From contig NZ_CP136624.1 of the NCBI RefSeq assembly GCF_032917945.1, positions 3,410,001 to 3,474,000 on the forward strand: DNA of 64,000 bases, in the 5' to 3' direction. Origin of the DNA: Bradyrhizobium sp. sBnM-33. Its GTDB lineage: Bacteria; Pseudomonadota; Alphaproteobacteria; Rhizobiales; Xanthobacteraceae. Below, piece by piece: positions 1 through 8,002 of the stretch. Position numbers and translations under genes: made by a program. Within the stretch, counting starts at the first letter, position 1. Each line of letters begins with the position of its first letter. The notes under the pieces are model-generated. The model was not told the origin of the DNA. It ran no database searches and was given only the letters and a program-made list of their open reading frames with translations.

Positions 1-663
1 CCTGAGCTGTTCGTCAATCATTACGGCAGCTCCGAGATCTACACCTTCACGATCGACCAGAATGCGCCGGCCAAGCCCGGCTCAGCCGGCAAGGCCGGCA
101 TCAACCAGCACATCAGGGTAGTCCGGATCAACTCCCGCTCGGTGGACGAACTGGCTGCACCGGGAGAGGAAGGCGAGATCATCGCCTCGCTCGCCGGCGA
201 CGAGGCATTCGAAGGCTATTGGCGGCGGCCCGAAGCCGATGCCAAGGCGTTGCGCGAGGGCTGGTACTTTACCGGCGACACTGGCTTTATCGATGCCGAG
301 GGCGATCTCTTCGTCACCGGCCGCGTCGATGACATGATCATCACCGGCGGCGAGAATGTTTCGCCGGTGGAGATCGAGAGCTGCTTGTCGCTGCATCCCG
401 CAGTTTCTGAAGTAGCGGTGGTCGGTCTTGCCGACGAGAAATGGGGCAAGGTCGTCGCAGCCTTTATCAAGCGCAATCGGCCGGTGTCGGAGGCGGAGCT
501 CGAGCAGTTCTGCCGCACCTCGGGCCTTGCCAACTTCAAGCGCCCGCGGCGCTACGTCTTCGTCGATGCCATCCCGAAATCGCCGGTCGGCAAGCTGCTG
601 CGGCGCCTGCTCGTCGCCGGAGAGTATGACGCCGAGCGCCGGCCGCCACCGGACGCGGCCTGA
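1..663 (+). CDS. Acyl-CoA synthetase (ANL superfamily), 3' part only
   Basis: The reading frame is open from the first base, so the N-terminal part lies outside the window. The visible 220 residues are the C-terminal part of an AMP-forming acyl-CoA ligase, which activates a carboxylic acid to an acyl-AMP and then to a CoA thioester. Core motifs in order are NHYGSSEIY (A5 region), WYFTGD (A7), GRVDDMIITGGENVSP (A8 hinge) and PKSPVGKLLRR with the A10 catalytic lysine. The gene ends 27 bp before an enoyl-CoA hydratase in the same direction, so the pair probably belongs to one degradation operon for an aromatic, alicyclic or fatty acid. The substrate cannot be read from this fragment. It is unlikely to be a siderophore gene. 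Confidence 0.9.
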   Translation, partial: PELFVNHYGSSEIYTFTIDQNAPAKPGSAGKAGINQHIRVVRINSRSVDELAAPGEEGEIIASLAGDEAFEGYWRRPEADAKALREGWYFTGDTGFIDAEGDLFVTGRVDDMIITGGENVSPVEIESCLSLHPAVSEVAVVGLADEKWGKVVAAFIKRNRPVSEAELEQFCRTSGLANFKRPRRYVFVDAIPKSPVGKLLRRLLVAGEYDAERRPPPDAA

Positions 664-690
664 TCACTTACAAACAGAAGGAAGCAAGAA

Positions 691-1497
691 ATGCCGTCAT
701 CCTACACTTTTACCGATCCTCGCCTCGCCAAACTCGACGGATTCAAGGTCGAGCTCGATGAGCAGCGCGAACGCGCCGACATTATCCTTGGCCGACCGCC
801 CTATAACGTCGTTGCGATGCCGCAGCGCGACCAACTGCGGCTGACCTTCGAGACGCTCGACGAAGATCCGCGTGTTCGTGTCATCGTGCTGCGGGCCGAA
901 GGCGAGCATTTCTCCAGTGGCGGTAATATCGGCGGCTTCATGGAAGCGAGCCCCGAGCATGTGTCAAAACTGGCCTGGAATATCGCAGCGCCCGCGCGCT
1001 GCGCCAAGCCGGTGATCGTGGCCAACCGCGGCTATTGCTTCGGCGTCGGTTTCGAGCTGTCGCTCGCCTGTGACTTCCGCATCGCCTCCGAGACCACGCA
1101 ATATGCCCTGCCGGAGCAGAAGCTTGGGCAAATCCCGGGGTCGGGCGGGTCCGCACGTCTGCAGAAGATGGTCGGCATTACACGTACGAAGGACATCGTG
1201 ATGCGCTCCAAGCGCATCCCAGCAAAGCAGGCGCTGGAATGGGGGATTGCGACCGAATGCGTGCCCGATGGTGAGCTAGAGAAGGCGACAGATAAGCTCG
1301 TTGACGAGCTCCGCACCTTCTCGCCGCTGGCCCAGCGCACCGCGAAGAAGCTCTTGAATGATACGGAAGATTCGACGCTTTCGATCGCCATCGAACTCGA
1401 AGGGCACTGCTACAGCCGCCTGCGCCAATCCGAGGACTTCAAGGAAGGCGTCGAAGCCTTTAACGCCAAGCGTCCGCCGAAATTCGCCGGGCGCTGA
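691..1497 (+). CDS. Enoyl-CoA hydratase/isomerase family protein
   Basis: This is a 268-residue crotonase-fold protein, the usual length for the family. Both glutamates of the classical hydratase are present 20 residues apart (E122 in GFELSLACD and E142 in LPEQKLGQIPG). An oxyanion-hole segment, FSSGGNIGGF, lies near residue 73. This supports hydration of a 2-enoyl-CoA to a 3-hydroxyacyl-CoA, although related hydrolases and isomerases share the fold. The start has a good ribosome binding site (AAGGAAG) 7 bp upstream. It follows the acyl-CoA synthetase closely and probably acts next in the same catabolic pathway. The exact substrate is unknown. Confidence 0.9.
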   Translation: MPSSYTFTDPRLAKLDGFKVELDEQRERADIILGRPPYNVVAMPQRDQLRLTFETLDEDPRVRVIVLRAEGEHFSSGGNIGGFMEASPEHVSKLAWNIAAPARCAKPVIVANRGYCFGVGFELSLACDFRIASETTQYALPEQKLGQIPGSGGSARLQKMVGITRTKDIVMRSKRIPAKQALEWGIATECVPDGELEKATDKLVDELRTFSPLAQRTAKKLLNDTEDSTLSIAIELEGHCYSRLRQSEDFKEGVEAFNAKRPPKFAGR

Positions 1498-2256
1498 CGA
1501 GAGGCAACCGGAACTAGCGACACTGCAGATGGCACCGCGGCCGGTCTCATCGGGGCGACTCAAGCCTGGCCTCAACAAGAACAGGATGGCAGCGCGGTCA
1601 TACCGCGTTGCAGCTAACGCTTCGGTAACGGTGTAACATGGGTTCGCTGCGGGACTCTTGAACCGCCTCATGCGAAGGATTGGATAAGATACCGTAGGTC
1701 TAGTTGGTGTGGGGAAAGGCGATAGCGTTCCCGTGACTCGAACCCCCGACAGCCACTGAGCCAATCATCCTACAAGTCCGAGTTGTGGCTGAGCAAGTTT
1801 CGATCCAACGACGCCGCTTCTCTAACTTCGGCGCCCGTTCCTCACGCACGCGATTCGGGATCGCGGCATTCTGAACACTGGAAATTCACTAATGCTGTCA
1901 ATGGGTGAACCCAAGGCGAAAATTCAGAAGGCTCGTTGATTTTACTCGCGAATTCACCGGGTTTTTATTCCGCCATTCGAAGGTTCGCTCAAGCCAACAT
2001 TGTTTACGAACATCAAGTTCTTGCGTCGGTATCGGGTTGGTCATTCGGAACGCAGCCATTGGAAAAAAGCCGCTTGGTCGGCGAACCTGGAGTCCAGTCC
2101 AGGCCCGCATCCGAAGATCCCAATTCCTCAGCGGGTCTCGTTCTTGTTCAAGAAGGCCGCAACGAAATCGCAACGAATTGGGTGAAACGACCGTGAACAA
2201 AACCGGACGGAAAGGCACGTCACAGAAAGAAAAATCAATAACTTGGAAGATGTTCA
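1498..2256. other. Gene-free stretch left of the tRNA fragment
   Basis: No convincing coding sequence is present. Open frames here on either strand lack ribosome binding sites and recognisable protein families. The only structure noticed is a weak tRNA-like T-arm on the minus strand near 1725-1770, whose stem does not pair. The stretch looks like decayed DNA at the edge of an inserted segment. Confidence 0.5.
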
Positions 2257-2306
2257 CTGCGTTCGGGACGCAGGGGTCGCAGGTTCGAATCCTGCCACTC
2301 CGACCA
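2257..2306 (+). other. 3' part of tRNA-Pro(CGG), candidate attachment-site scar
   Basis: Fifty bases fold as the anticodon arm, variable loop, T arm and 3' acceptor strand of a tRNA. The anticodon stem CTGCG/CGCAG encloses the loop TTCGGGA with anticodon CGG. The T stem GCAGG/CCTGC encloses TTCGAAT. The acceptor strand CACTCCG, discriminator A and encoded CCA follow. The required 5' acceptor strand (CGGAGTG) and D arm are missing upstream, so this is not a working tRNA. Duplicated tRNA 3' ends are the usual footprint of tyrosine-recombinase integration. Because the fragment keeps the tRNA orientation, the inserted element would be expected to its left. No integrase is visible in the window. 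Confidence 0.75.
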
Positions 2307-2485
2307 ATTATTCCTGCCAACTATTTCTTGCCAATTATTCTTGCCATTCATTTTTCAGGGCTTTTTCTGATTGCTGGCGGTTCCCGAGTCAACCGCCGAT
2401 TCCCTTCCAAAGTCGAACACAGACCCGCGTTCCCGCGGCGCATGGCGCGTCCGGGGCTTGCCAGTCTCGCCCTCGAAATGGAGGT

Positions 2486-2593
2486 GCAGGGAATGCCGGG
2501 TGCCGGCTAGCACCCGCGGTCTCGTGTGCCGACATGGGAAGGAAATGCACACGGGGCATACAGGTACAGCCGGAGCATCCCGGCATTCCCTGC
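2486..2593. repeat. Bradyrhizobium-type dispersed palindromic repeat
   Basis: Perfect 15-base inverted arms (GCAGGGAATGCCGGG at 2486-2500 and its complement at 2579-2593) flank about 78 bp. The surrounding text, continuing to about 2630, matches from memory a sequence repeated in many Bradyrhizobium intergenic regions, where it is often mis-annotated as short hypothetical proteins. No transposase is present. It supports the genus assignment and marks non-coding DNA. The rest of 2307-2875 holds no gene that I can support. Confidence 0.6.
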
Positions 2594-2875
2594 GCAATGG
2601 TTTGACGGCTTATGCCGCGCTCTCCTCCATCATGGTCAATATTCCCGATCGCCGCGGATCGAGGCCGCTCGAGTTCGCGGTTATCACAACATGTTGCGAT
2701 TCCAAAAAGTCCGGAGCGAAGTGACGGGAGCAGCCTGCCGTCGGCTTCTCACCGGGAGGCGGACTGAGTGGTTTTGGAACATCTCGAAAGGGAGATTGAA
2801 TCCGATTGCGTATGATCGATGAATTTTTCAACGTCCGCCATATCGTCTGGACGGTCACGTACTCGGGGATAGCTC

Positions 2876-4024
2876 ATGGTCTCGCTCGAACAGGATCTGC
2901 CCGAATTGGTTGCCTGGCGCCGCGAACTGCACCGCAGGCCGGAGCTGTCGGGGCAGGAGAAGGAGACCGCGCAAACCGTGCAAGCGTTTCTCAGGGCGGC
3001 CGGGGCTGACAAGGTCATTACGGAATTGGGCGGGCATGGCGTGGCCGGGATCTATGACGGGAGTACGCCCGGCCCGACGATCATGCTTCGGGCAGAACTG
3101 GACGGATTGCCGATTCAAGAGACATCCGCGATTCCGCATCGGTCCGAGGTGCCGGGAAAAGCGCATCTCTGCGGCCATGACGGGCACATGACGATCCTCG
3201 CAGCGGTGGCGCGCGATCTCGGCCGAACGCGTCCGCGCTGCGGGCGGGCGGTGTTGCTGTTCCAGCCCGCTGAAGAGGATGGATCGGGCGCGGCTTCTGT
3301 CCTTGCCGACAAAAAATTTCAGCTGCTCCAGCCGGATTTGGTGTTTTCCCTGCACAATCTGCCGGGCCTTGCGCTGGGCGAGGTTGCCATCGCAGAAGGC
3401 CTGGTCAATTGCGCCTCGCGCGGCATGCAGATCGCATTGGTCGGCCGAACGGCGCACGCGTCGAATCCGGAGCTCGGCGTTTCGCCGCAAGGAGCCATGG
3501 TCCGGCTGCTGAACGAAATCCCTGCGCTGGGGCAGGGCGGCGAGCTGACTAGCGAATTCTCGATGGTCACGGTCACCCACGCCCGGCTGGGCGAGCCGGC
3601 GTTTGGAATCTCGCCGGGTCATGCCGAGCTTTGGTTGACGCTCAGAACGCTGACGGATGCCAAGATGGAAAGCATCCGCTTGCAGGCCGAGAATTTGGTT
3701 CGGCGCGTTGCGGAAGACGAGCGGCTGAAAGTAGAGATCGCCTATCGTGACATATTCGCTCATTGCATGAACGCGCCGGAAGCCGTCATTCATCTGAAGA
3801 ACGCGCTTGATGCCGAAGGCATCGAGCACTCCGCGCGGGGGCTGCCGCTGCGCGGCTCCGAGGATTTCGGTCTGTTCAACCAACAAGCAAAGTCTGCGAT
3901 GCTTTTCCTGGGCGCGGGTCGGGATCATGCCGGCCTGCATGCGCCGGATTATGATTTTCCGGACGAGTTGATCGAAGTCGGCTCGCGGGTCTTCATCCGC
4001 GCATTGCGCAATCTGCTGAGTTGA
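2876..4024 (+). CDS. M20 family amidohydrolase/peptidase (hippurate hydrolase-like)
   Basis: A 382-residue cytoplasmic metal-dependent amidohydrolase of the M20D subgroup, which removes acyl groups from N-acyl amino acids or small amides. Metal-site residues are visible: HLCGHDGH (H97, C99, H101, D102), the general-base pair E133/E134 in PAEEDGSGA, H160 in SLHN, and a late histidine in GRDHAGLHAPDYDF. Length is normal for the family. The start is the first ATG in frame, with only a weak GGGGATAG upstream. It stands alone before the siderophore receptor gene. A role in processing acylated siderophore or its precursors is possible but is only inferred from position. Confidence 0.9.
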   Translation: MVSLEQDLPELVAWRRELHRRPELSGQEKETAQTVQAFLRAAGADKVITELGGHGVAGIYDGSTPGPTIMLRAELDGLPIQETSAIPHRSEVPGKAHLCGHDGHMTILAAVARDLGRTRPRCGRAVLLFQPAEEDGSGAASVLADKKFQLLQPDLVFSLHNLPGLALGEVAIAEGLVNCASRGMQIALVGRTAHASNPELGVSPQGAMVRLLNEIPALGQGGELTSEFSMVTVTHARLGEPAFGISPGHAELWLTLRTLTDAKMESIRLQAENLVRRVAEDERLKVEIAYRDIFAHCMNAPEAVIHLKNALDAEGIEHSARGLPLRGSEDFGLFNQQAKSAMLFLGAGRDHAGLHAPDYDFPDELIEVGSRVFIRALRNLLS

Positions 4025-4104
4025 TGTGGCGCGAATCAATTTCCAGATATCGCTGCACAGCAAAACATCACGACTCGGCCGAGCGCTGCATTCGACTTCG
4101 CGTT

Positions 4105-4123
4105 CACCTCACAAATTAGAACG
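4105..4123 (+). promoter_or_regulatory. First copy of a 19-bp direct repeat upstream of the receptor, with Irr-box-like site
   Basis: CACCTCACAAATTAGAACG recurs at 4243-4261 with 17 of 19 bases identical, and its inner 13-mer TCACAAATTAGAA recurs exactly at 47901-47913 before the exporter gene. Extended to 4115-4131, the site reads ATTAGAA-CGC-TTAAAAA. This matches 11 of 14 positions of the Bradyrhizobium Irr control element as I remember it (TTTAGAA-n3-TTCTAAA). It is a candidate iron-responsive operator for the TonB-dependent receptor. Confidence 0.45.
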
Positions 4124-4242
4124 CTTAAAAACTTCATACGGTTTAGAGCGATTCGAAAAGCGCGCGGTGTTGCCTCATCGCCACTAACGCAATCCGTTAT
4201 GTGCACGCTTCATTACCTTAGATGGCTTCTACTCGCCGTTTC

Positions 4243-4261
4243 CACCTCAGAAGTTAGAACG
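4243..4261 (+). promoter_or_regulatory. Second copy of the 19-bp direct repeat upstream of the receptor
   Basis: CACCTCAGAAGTTAGAACG differs from the copy at 4105-4123 at two positions and ends 34 bp before the receptor start codon. Only the left half resembles the Irr element (GTTAGAA); the right half does not. The pair suggests cooperative regulator binding, but it could also be a small local duplication. Confidence 0.4.
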
Positions 4262-4295
4262 AGCCGGGACCTGCTTGTGGGCTTTGGGTGGAAGT

Positions 4296-6614
4296 ATGAC
4301 GTATCAAGTCGCTGCCAGAAATGTTGCGCGCGCTGTTTCGCTGGGAGCGGTGAGCTATCTTGCGCTCTCTCTGGATTTTGCCGGCGGCTCGAGCGCATTC
4401 GCGCAGAATTTGCCGCCCGTCACCGTCGATGCTCCAAGCCAGCAACGAGCGCGCCCCGCAGCAGCACGGAGAACGCAAACGTCGACGTCGCGCGTGCAAC
4501 GGCGCGTCGCTGCGCCGGCGCCGCGTCGCGTCGAACCGGTTCCGTATGTGGTGCCTTCGAGGGGCACCGTTGGTACAGTGCCGCCTGCATATGCTGGCGG
4601 ACAGGTGGCGACGGGCGGGAGTCTCGGACTTCTCGGCAATCGCGGCGTGATGGATACCCCGTTCAACCAAACCAGCTACACGGCGGAGTTGATCGCGAAT
4701 CAACAGGCCCGAACCATCCGCGACGTTCTGATGAATGATCCCTCCGTGCGGGTCATCCAGGCCGCCGGCGGCGGCGCCGACAGTCTGTTCGTTCGCGGCT
4801 TCTATTACGACAGCGGCGACTATGGGCTAAACGGTCTGTACGGGATCGCGCCGTACTATTCCATCGGGGCGAACTTCATCGAGCGCGTCGAAGTATTGAA
4901 GGGCCCGAGCGCCGTGCTTAACGGCATGACCACTGGCGGCACCGGTGTTGCAAGTGGCGGTGCCGTCGGCGGCAGCATCAACCTCATCACCAAGCATGCT
5001 CCCGACATCGACATTACACGGTTGACGAGCACGTACGTTTCCAAATCGCAGTTTGGCGGCAATATCGACGTCAGCCGGCGCTACGGCGAGCACAAGGAAT
5101 GGGGCGTTCGGGTTAACAGCACCTATTCGAACGGCAATACACCGTGGGACCGTCAGACCGATGAGTTCGGCAACGTCGTCCTCGGCCTCGACTACCGGGG
5201 CGAGAACGCGCGCATGGCAGTCGATGTCGGTTATCAAGCCGACAATTTGACTCCTCCGCTACGCTTCTTTGGAATTGGCCCAGGTCTCACCTCCATCCCT
5301 GCGCCGCCGAAAGCCGGAACTAATTTCCAGGTGCCGTGGGCCTACTATAAGCCGAAGGACTTCTTCACCACCGTAAAAGGTGAAGTGGACGTGACTGACT
5401 GGATGACCGCGTATGCCTCGTTTGGTTATCATGACAGCAAGATCGACTACACTTATCCTTCACCCAACATTACCAGCGCTACCGGAGCTCTGGTGGGGCG
5501 TCCGGGGCTTGGGCATGAGACGTTCGAGACCTTTGCGGGAGAAGCGGGCGTGCGCGCGTCGATCGACACCGGCCCGATAAATCATGCTCTGAACATGAAC
5601 TATTCGATCAATGACCGAACCTATGATCAGAGTGTCCTGAGTTCGGCAGGGCTAATTGCCTGGAACCTCTATACTCCGCCGACGAATGTCCCCCGTCCGA
5701 ACTTGAATGTCCCAACTCTAAGACAAAATACCAACGTAAATCTCCAAAGCATCGGCTTTTCCGATACCATGTCGATGCTAAATAATCGCATTCAGTTGAC
5801 GGTCGGTGTTCGTCGTCAGACGGCCGGAAGCGAGGTGACGAATATCCTTGCGCCCAGTTTAAGCCATCCTTTTCAGGATGAAACCGTGTGGACCCCGGCT
5901 TACGCCCTTGTCGTCAAGCCGGTCGAGAACATTTCGCTATACGCAAATTATATCGAAGGACTCCAGACGCCGCATGTCGTGGGTCCGGGGTTTTCCAATC
6001 CCGGGACTGTATTCCCGCCGGGGCAGACCCAGCAGGCTGAAGCGGGCGTGAAGATCGATACGGGCCGTCTGACGACGACCATGAGCGTGTTCGATATCGA
6101 ACAGCCGAGCATCATCACGGTGGCGACGGGGATCCCTCCGTCCCAGCAGCTTAACGGAAGGCAGCGCAATCGGGGCGTCGAACTCAATGTGTTCGGCGAA
6201 GTCACGCCTGCGATTCGGTTGCTCGGCGGTGTCGCGTTGATCGATGGCAAACAGATCAAGACGCCCAATGGTGCCACTGACGGCCGGACGGCGGTAGGCG
6301 TTCCGGCAATCACCGCCAATATCGGAGCGGAGTGGGATACGCCGTTCATGCGTGACCTGACGCTCTCGGCGAGGGTCATTTATACCAGTTCGCAATATGT
6401 CAATATTACCAACACGCTCTCGCTGCCGGAGTGGACGCGGGTCGACATCGGAGCGCGATACACCTTCACCTCGCCCTGGAACGGAAAGCCGATCGTGGTC
6501 CGCGCCAACATCGAGAACGTCTTCAACGAAGCCTATTGGGCCTCGGCCTACAGCGGCGTGATCACGCTTGCTGCCCCGCGCACCTATCTCTTGTCGACGA
6601 CGTTCAACTTCTGA
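4296..6614 (+). CDS. TonB-dependent siderophore receptor (outer membrane)
   Basis: A 772-residue FhuA/FpvA-class outer-membrane receptor for a ferric siderophore. It has a signal peptide ending near SSAFAQ, then LPPVTVDAP, which resembles a TonB box. A Pro/Ala/Arg-rich linker of about 70 residues precedes a plug domain (TAELIANQQARTIRDVLMNDPSV) and a 22-strand-type barrel ending in the typical C-terminal phenylalanine (TTFNF). I chose ATG 4296 because it has GGTGGA just upstream and gives a clean signal sequence; an upstream TTG (4275) would add seven residues. No N-terminal signalling (STN) domain is present, so it is not expected to control a FecI-type sigma factor. It is the likely uptake receptor for the siderophore made by the following genes. 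Confidence 0.93.
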   Translation: MTYQVAARNVARAVSLGAVSYLALSLDFAGGSSAFAQNLPPVTVDAPSQQRARPAAARRTQTSTSRVQRRVAAPAPRRVEPVPYVVPSRGTVGTVPPAYAGGQVATGGSLGLLGNRGVMDTPFNQTSYTAELIANQQARTIRDVLMNDPSVRVIQAAGGGADSLFVRGFYYDSGDYGLNGLYGIAPYYSIGANFIERVEVLKGPSAVLNGMTTGGTGVASGGAVGGSINLITKHAPDIDITRLTSTYVSKSQFGGNIDVSRRYGEHKEWGVRVNSTYSNGNTPWDRQTDEFGNVVLGLDYRGENARMAVDVGYQADNLTPPLRFFGIGPGLTSIPAPPKAGTNFQVPWAYYKPKDFFTTVKGEVDVTDWMTAYASFGYHDSKIDYTYPSPNITSATGALVGRPGLGHETFETFAGEAGVRASIDTGPINHALNMNYSINDRTYDQSVLSSAGLIAWNLYTPPTNVPRPNLNVPTLRQNTNVNLQSIGFSDTMSMLNNRIQLTVGVRRQTAGSEVTNILAPSLSHPFQDETVWTPAYALVVKPVENISLYANYIEGLQTPHVVGPGFSNPGTVFPPGQTQQAEAGVKIDTGRLTTTMSVFDIEQPSIITVATGIPPSQQLNGRQRNRGVELNVFGEVTPAIRLLGGVALIDGKQIKTPNGATDGRTAVGVPAITANIGAEWDTPFMRDLTLSARVIYTSSQYVNITNTLSLPEWTRVDIGARYTFTSPWNGKPIVVRANIENVFNEAYWASAYSGVITLAAPRTYLLSTTFNF

Positions 6615-6646
6615 ACGCTGCGCCGTTCTCATCATCTGAAACACCT

Positions 6647-6681
6647 GCCGCCGCGGATCTCATCCGCGGCGGCATTTCTTT
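6647..6681 (+). terminator. Rho-independent terminator after the receptor gene
   Basis: A perfect 12-bp stem (GCCGCCGCGGAT at 6647-6658, complement at 6662-6673) with a 3-base loop is followed by ATTTCTTTG. It begins 33 bp after the receptor stop codon, so the receptor is probably transcribed separately from the NRPS operon. Confidence 0.85.
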
Positions 6682-6996
6682 GATCTGATGGTGTCGCAAA
6701 ACTGACTGATCGAAACTGATGACAACGCGATGAAAAATCATCGGACGTTGAACGTGCGATTCGAAAACCGAAAAAGGTTCCCGCCTGGCGAGCTAGAATT
6801 GAAAGAAAGTGCGTATGGCTTTGCCAATCCGTCACTTGTCATGCACACCGGCTCGCAAGCGCGGAGGTTGCATCGTGTCACGCGATCGCCAACTTGGAGC
6901 TATTAAAAACTTCGTCGTCGATATTGCTTTGACCCTCATTTGCTTCTGACCTAGTCAAAACGCCATTGCTTTCGTTTTCTCAGAAGGGACCGAACC
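6682..6996 (+). promoter_or_regulatory. Promoter region of the mbtH-NRPS operon
   Basis: No gene is present. A perfect short dyad CGATGA-AAAA-TCATCG lies at 6728-6743. The 11-mer TTAAAAACTTC at 6903-6913 also occurs at 4125-4135 in the receptor promoter region. A possible -35-like TTGACC lies near 6931. I see no good Irr-box-like site here, unlike the other promoters of the locus. Confidence 0.4.
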
Positions 6997-7224
6997 ATGA
7001 TGGTGTTCGACAGAGACGACGTCACCTTCACCGTCGTTATCAATCACGAAGAGCAATACTCCATCTGGCCGACGTTCAAGGAAATTCCGGGCGGCTGGAA
7101 AGCGGTGGGCAAGACGGGCAGCAAGAAGGAATGTCTTGAACACATCGAACAGGTGTGGACCGACATGCGCCCGCTCAGCTTGCGCAAATTCATGGACGAG
7201 ACAGCGCCGCAGCAGTCGGCTTAA
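6997..7224 (+). CDS. MbtH-family NRPS accessory protein
   Basis: A 75-residue MbtH-like protein, normal in size. Family hallmarks are [10 protein letters not shown] near residues 19-28, PGGWKAVG, and the C-terminal segment [18 protein letters not shown]. MbtH proteins bind NRPS adenylation domains and are often required for their solubility or activity. The start ATG is preceded by AGAAGGGA. It is the first gene of the NRPS operon, 22 bp before the thioesterase, and presumably serves one or more of the eight adenylation domains downstream. Confidence 0.95.
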   Translation: MMVFDRDDVTFTVVINHEEQYSIWPTFKEIPGGWKAVGKTGSKKECLEHIEQVWTDMRPLSLRKFMDETAPQQSA

Positions 7225-7246
7225 GCCAACGGAGCCTTGTCTTCCG

Positions 7247-8002
7247 ATGCGGCTTCTTTGTCTGCCTTACTCCGGCGGCAGCGCCATGTTCTATGCGCGG
7301 TGGCGCAAGCTCCTGCCGTCATGGATCGATGTCCGGCCGGTAGAATGGCCGGGGCGCGGCGCGCGCATGGACGAGCCGCTGGCGACCGACCCGCACGCGC
7401 TTGCATGGCAGCTCGCTGCAGAACTTCACGCCCAGCTTGATGTGCCCTATGCGCTGTTTGGACATAGCCTCGGCGCACTGATTGCGTTCGAACTCGCGCA
7501 TTTCCTGCGTGATCGTGGCGCGCCTGCTCCGGCTATTCTCTTTGCCTCGGGCGCCGATGCGCCGGCCGTTCGAGACGGTAGCAAATGGCGTCTGCCATTG
7601 AGCGACGAGGCGTTGCTGAAGGAGCTCCGCGATCTGCAGGGCACGCCGGATGAGGCGCTGTCGAATGCGGAGCTGATGCGGTCGGCATTGCCGGTGCTCC
7701 GCGCCGATTTTTTGATGTGCGGCGCCTATGTCTATCGACGGCGGCATCCGTTGTCGTGTCCCGTGCACGTCTTCGGCGGCGCCGACGACGAGACCAGCCG
7801 CGAATCGCTACAAGCCTGGCGGCAGGAAACGTCCGTGGAATTCACGCTCGACGTGCTGCCGGGCCATCACTTCTTCATTCACACGCAGCAAGCCGAACTG
7901 CTCGGCCTGATCGGATCGGCCCTGGCCCGACGGTCGGGACGATCGATTGGTTCGCATCGGAGCGAGGATCATGAGCGCATTCTCCGTCCAGCCACTCATT
8001 GA
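7247..8002 (+). CDS. Type II (editing) thioesterase
   Basis: A 251-residue GrsT-type alpha/beta hydrolase that clears mis-primed or stalled acyl groups from carrier proteins. It opens with the family signature LCLPYSGGSAMFY. It has the nucleophile in GHSLG (S74), an acidic segment GGADDE, and the catalytic histidine in GHHFF (H207/H208). I chose ATG 7247 because the conserved N-terminus begins there; longer forms would overlap mbtH. The stop lies 32 bp inside the next gene, which indicates translational coupling. It is distinct from the chain-releasing thioesterase fused to the last NRPS. Confidence 0.92.
   Translation: MRLLCLPYSGGSAMFYARWRKLLPSWIDVRPVEWPGRGARMDEPLATDPHALAWQLAAELHAQLDVPYALFGHSLGALIAFELAHFLRDRGAPAPAILFASGADAPAVRDGSKWRLPLSDEALLKELRDLQGTPDEALSNAELMRSALPVLRADFLMCGAYVYRRRHPLSCPVHVFGGADDETSRESLQAWRQETSVEFTLDVLPGHHFFIHTQQAELLGLIGSALARRSGRSIGSHRSEDHERILRPATH

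Noticed and set aside
1716..1775. tRNA-like T-arm on the minus strand (GGGGGTTCGAGTC)
   Set aside because: The 5-bp T stem does not pair (GGGGG against CACGG) and no acceptor, D or anticodon arm can be built around it.
1898..2320. Minus-strand frame of 140 codons across the tRNA fragment
   Set aside because: Its start of the GRSGRIRTCDP type is the usual artefact of reading a tRNA 3' end in antisense; it has no ribosome binding site.
4142..4153. 12-mer TTTAGAGCGATT, repeated at 49749-49760
   Set aside because: The second copy overlaps the exporter stop codon, and similar TAGAGCG strings are common in rhizobial intergenic DNA, so a shared operator is unlikely.
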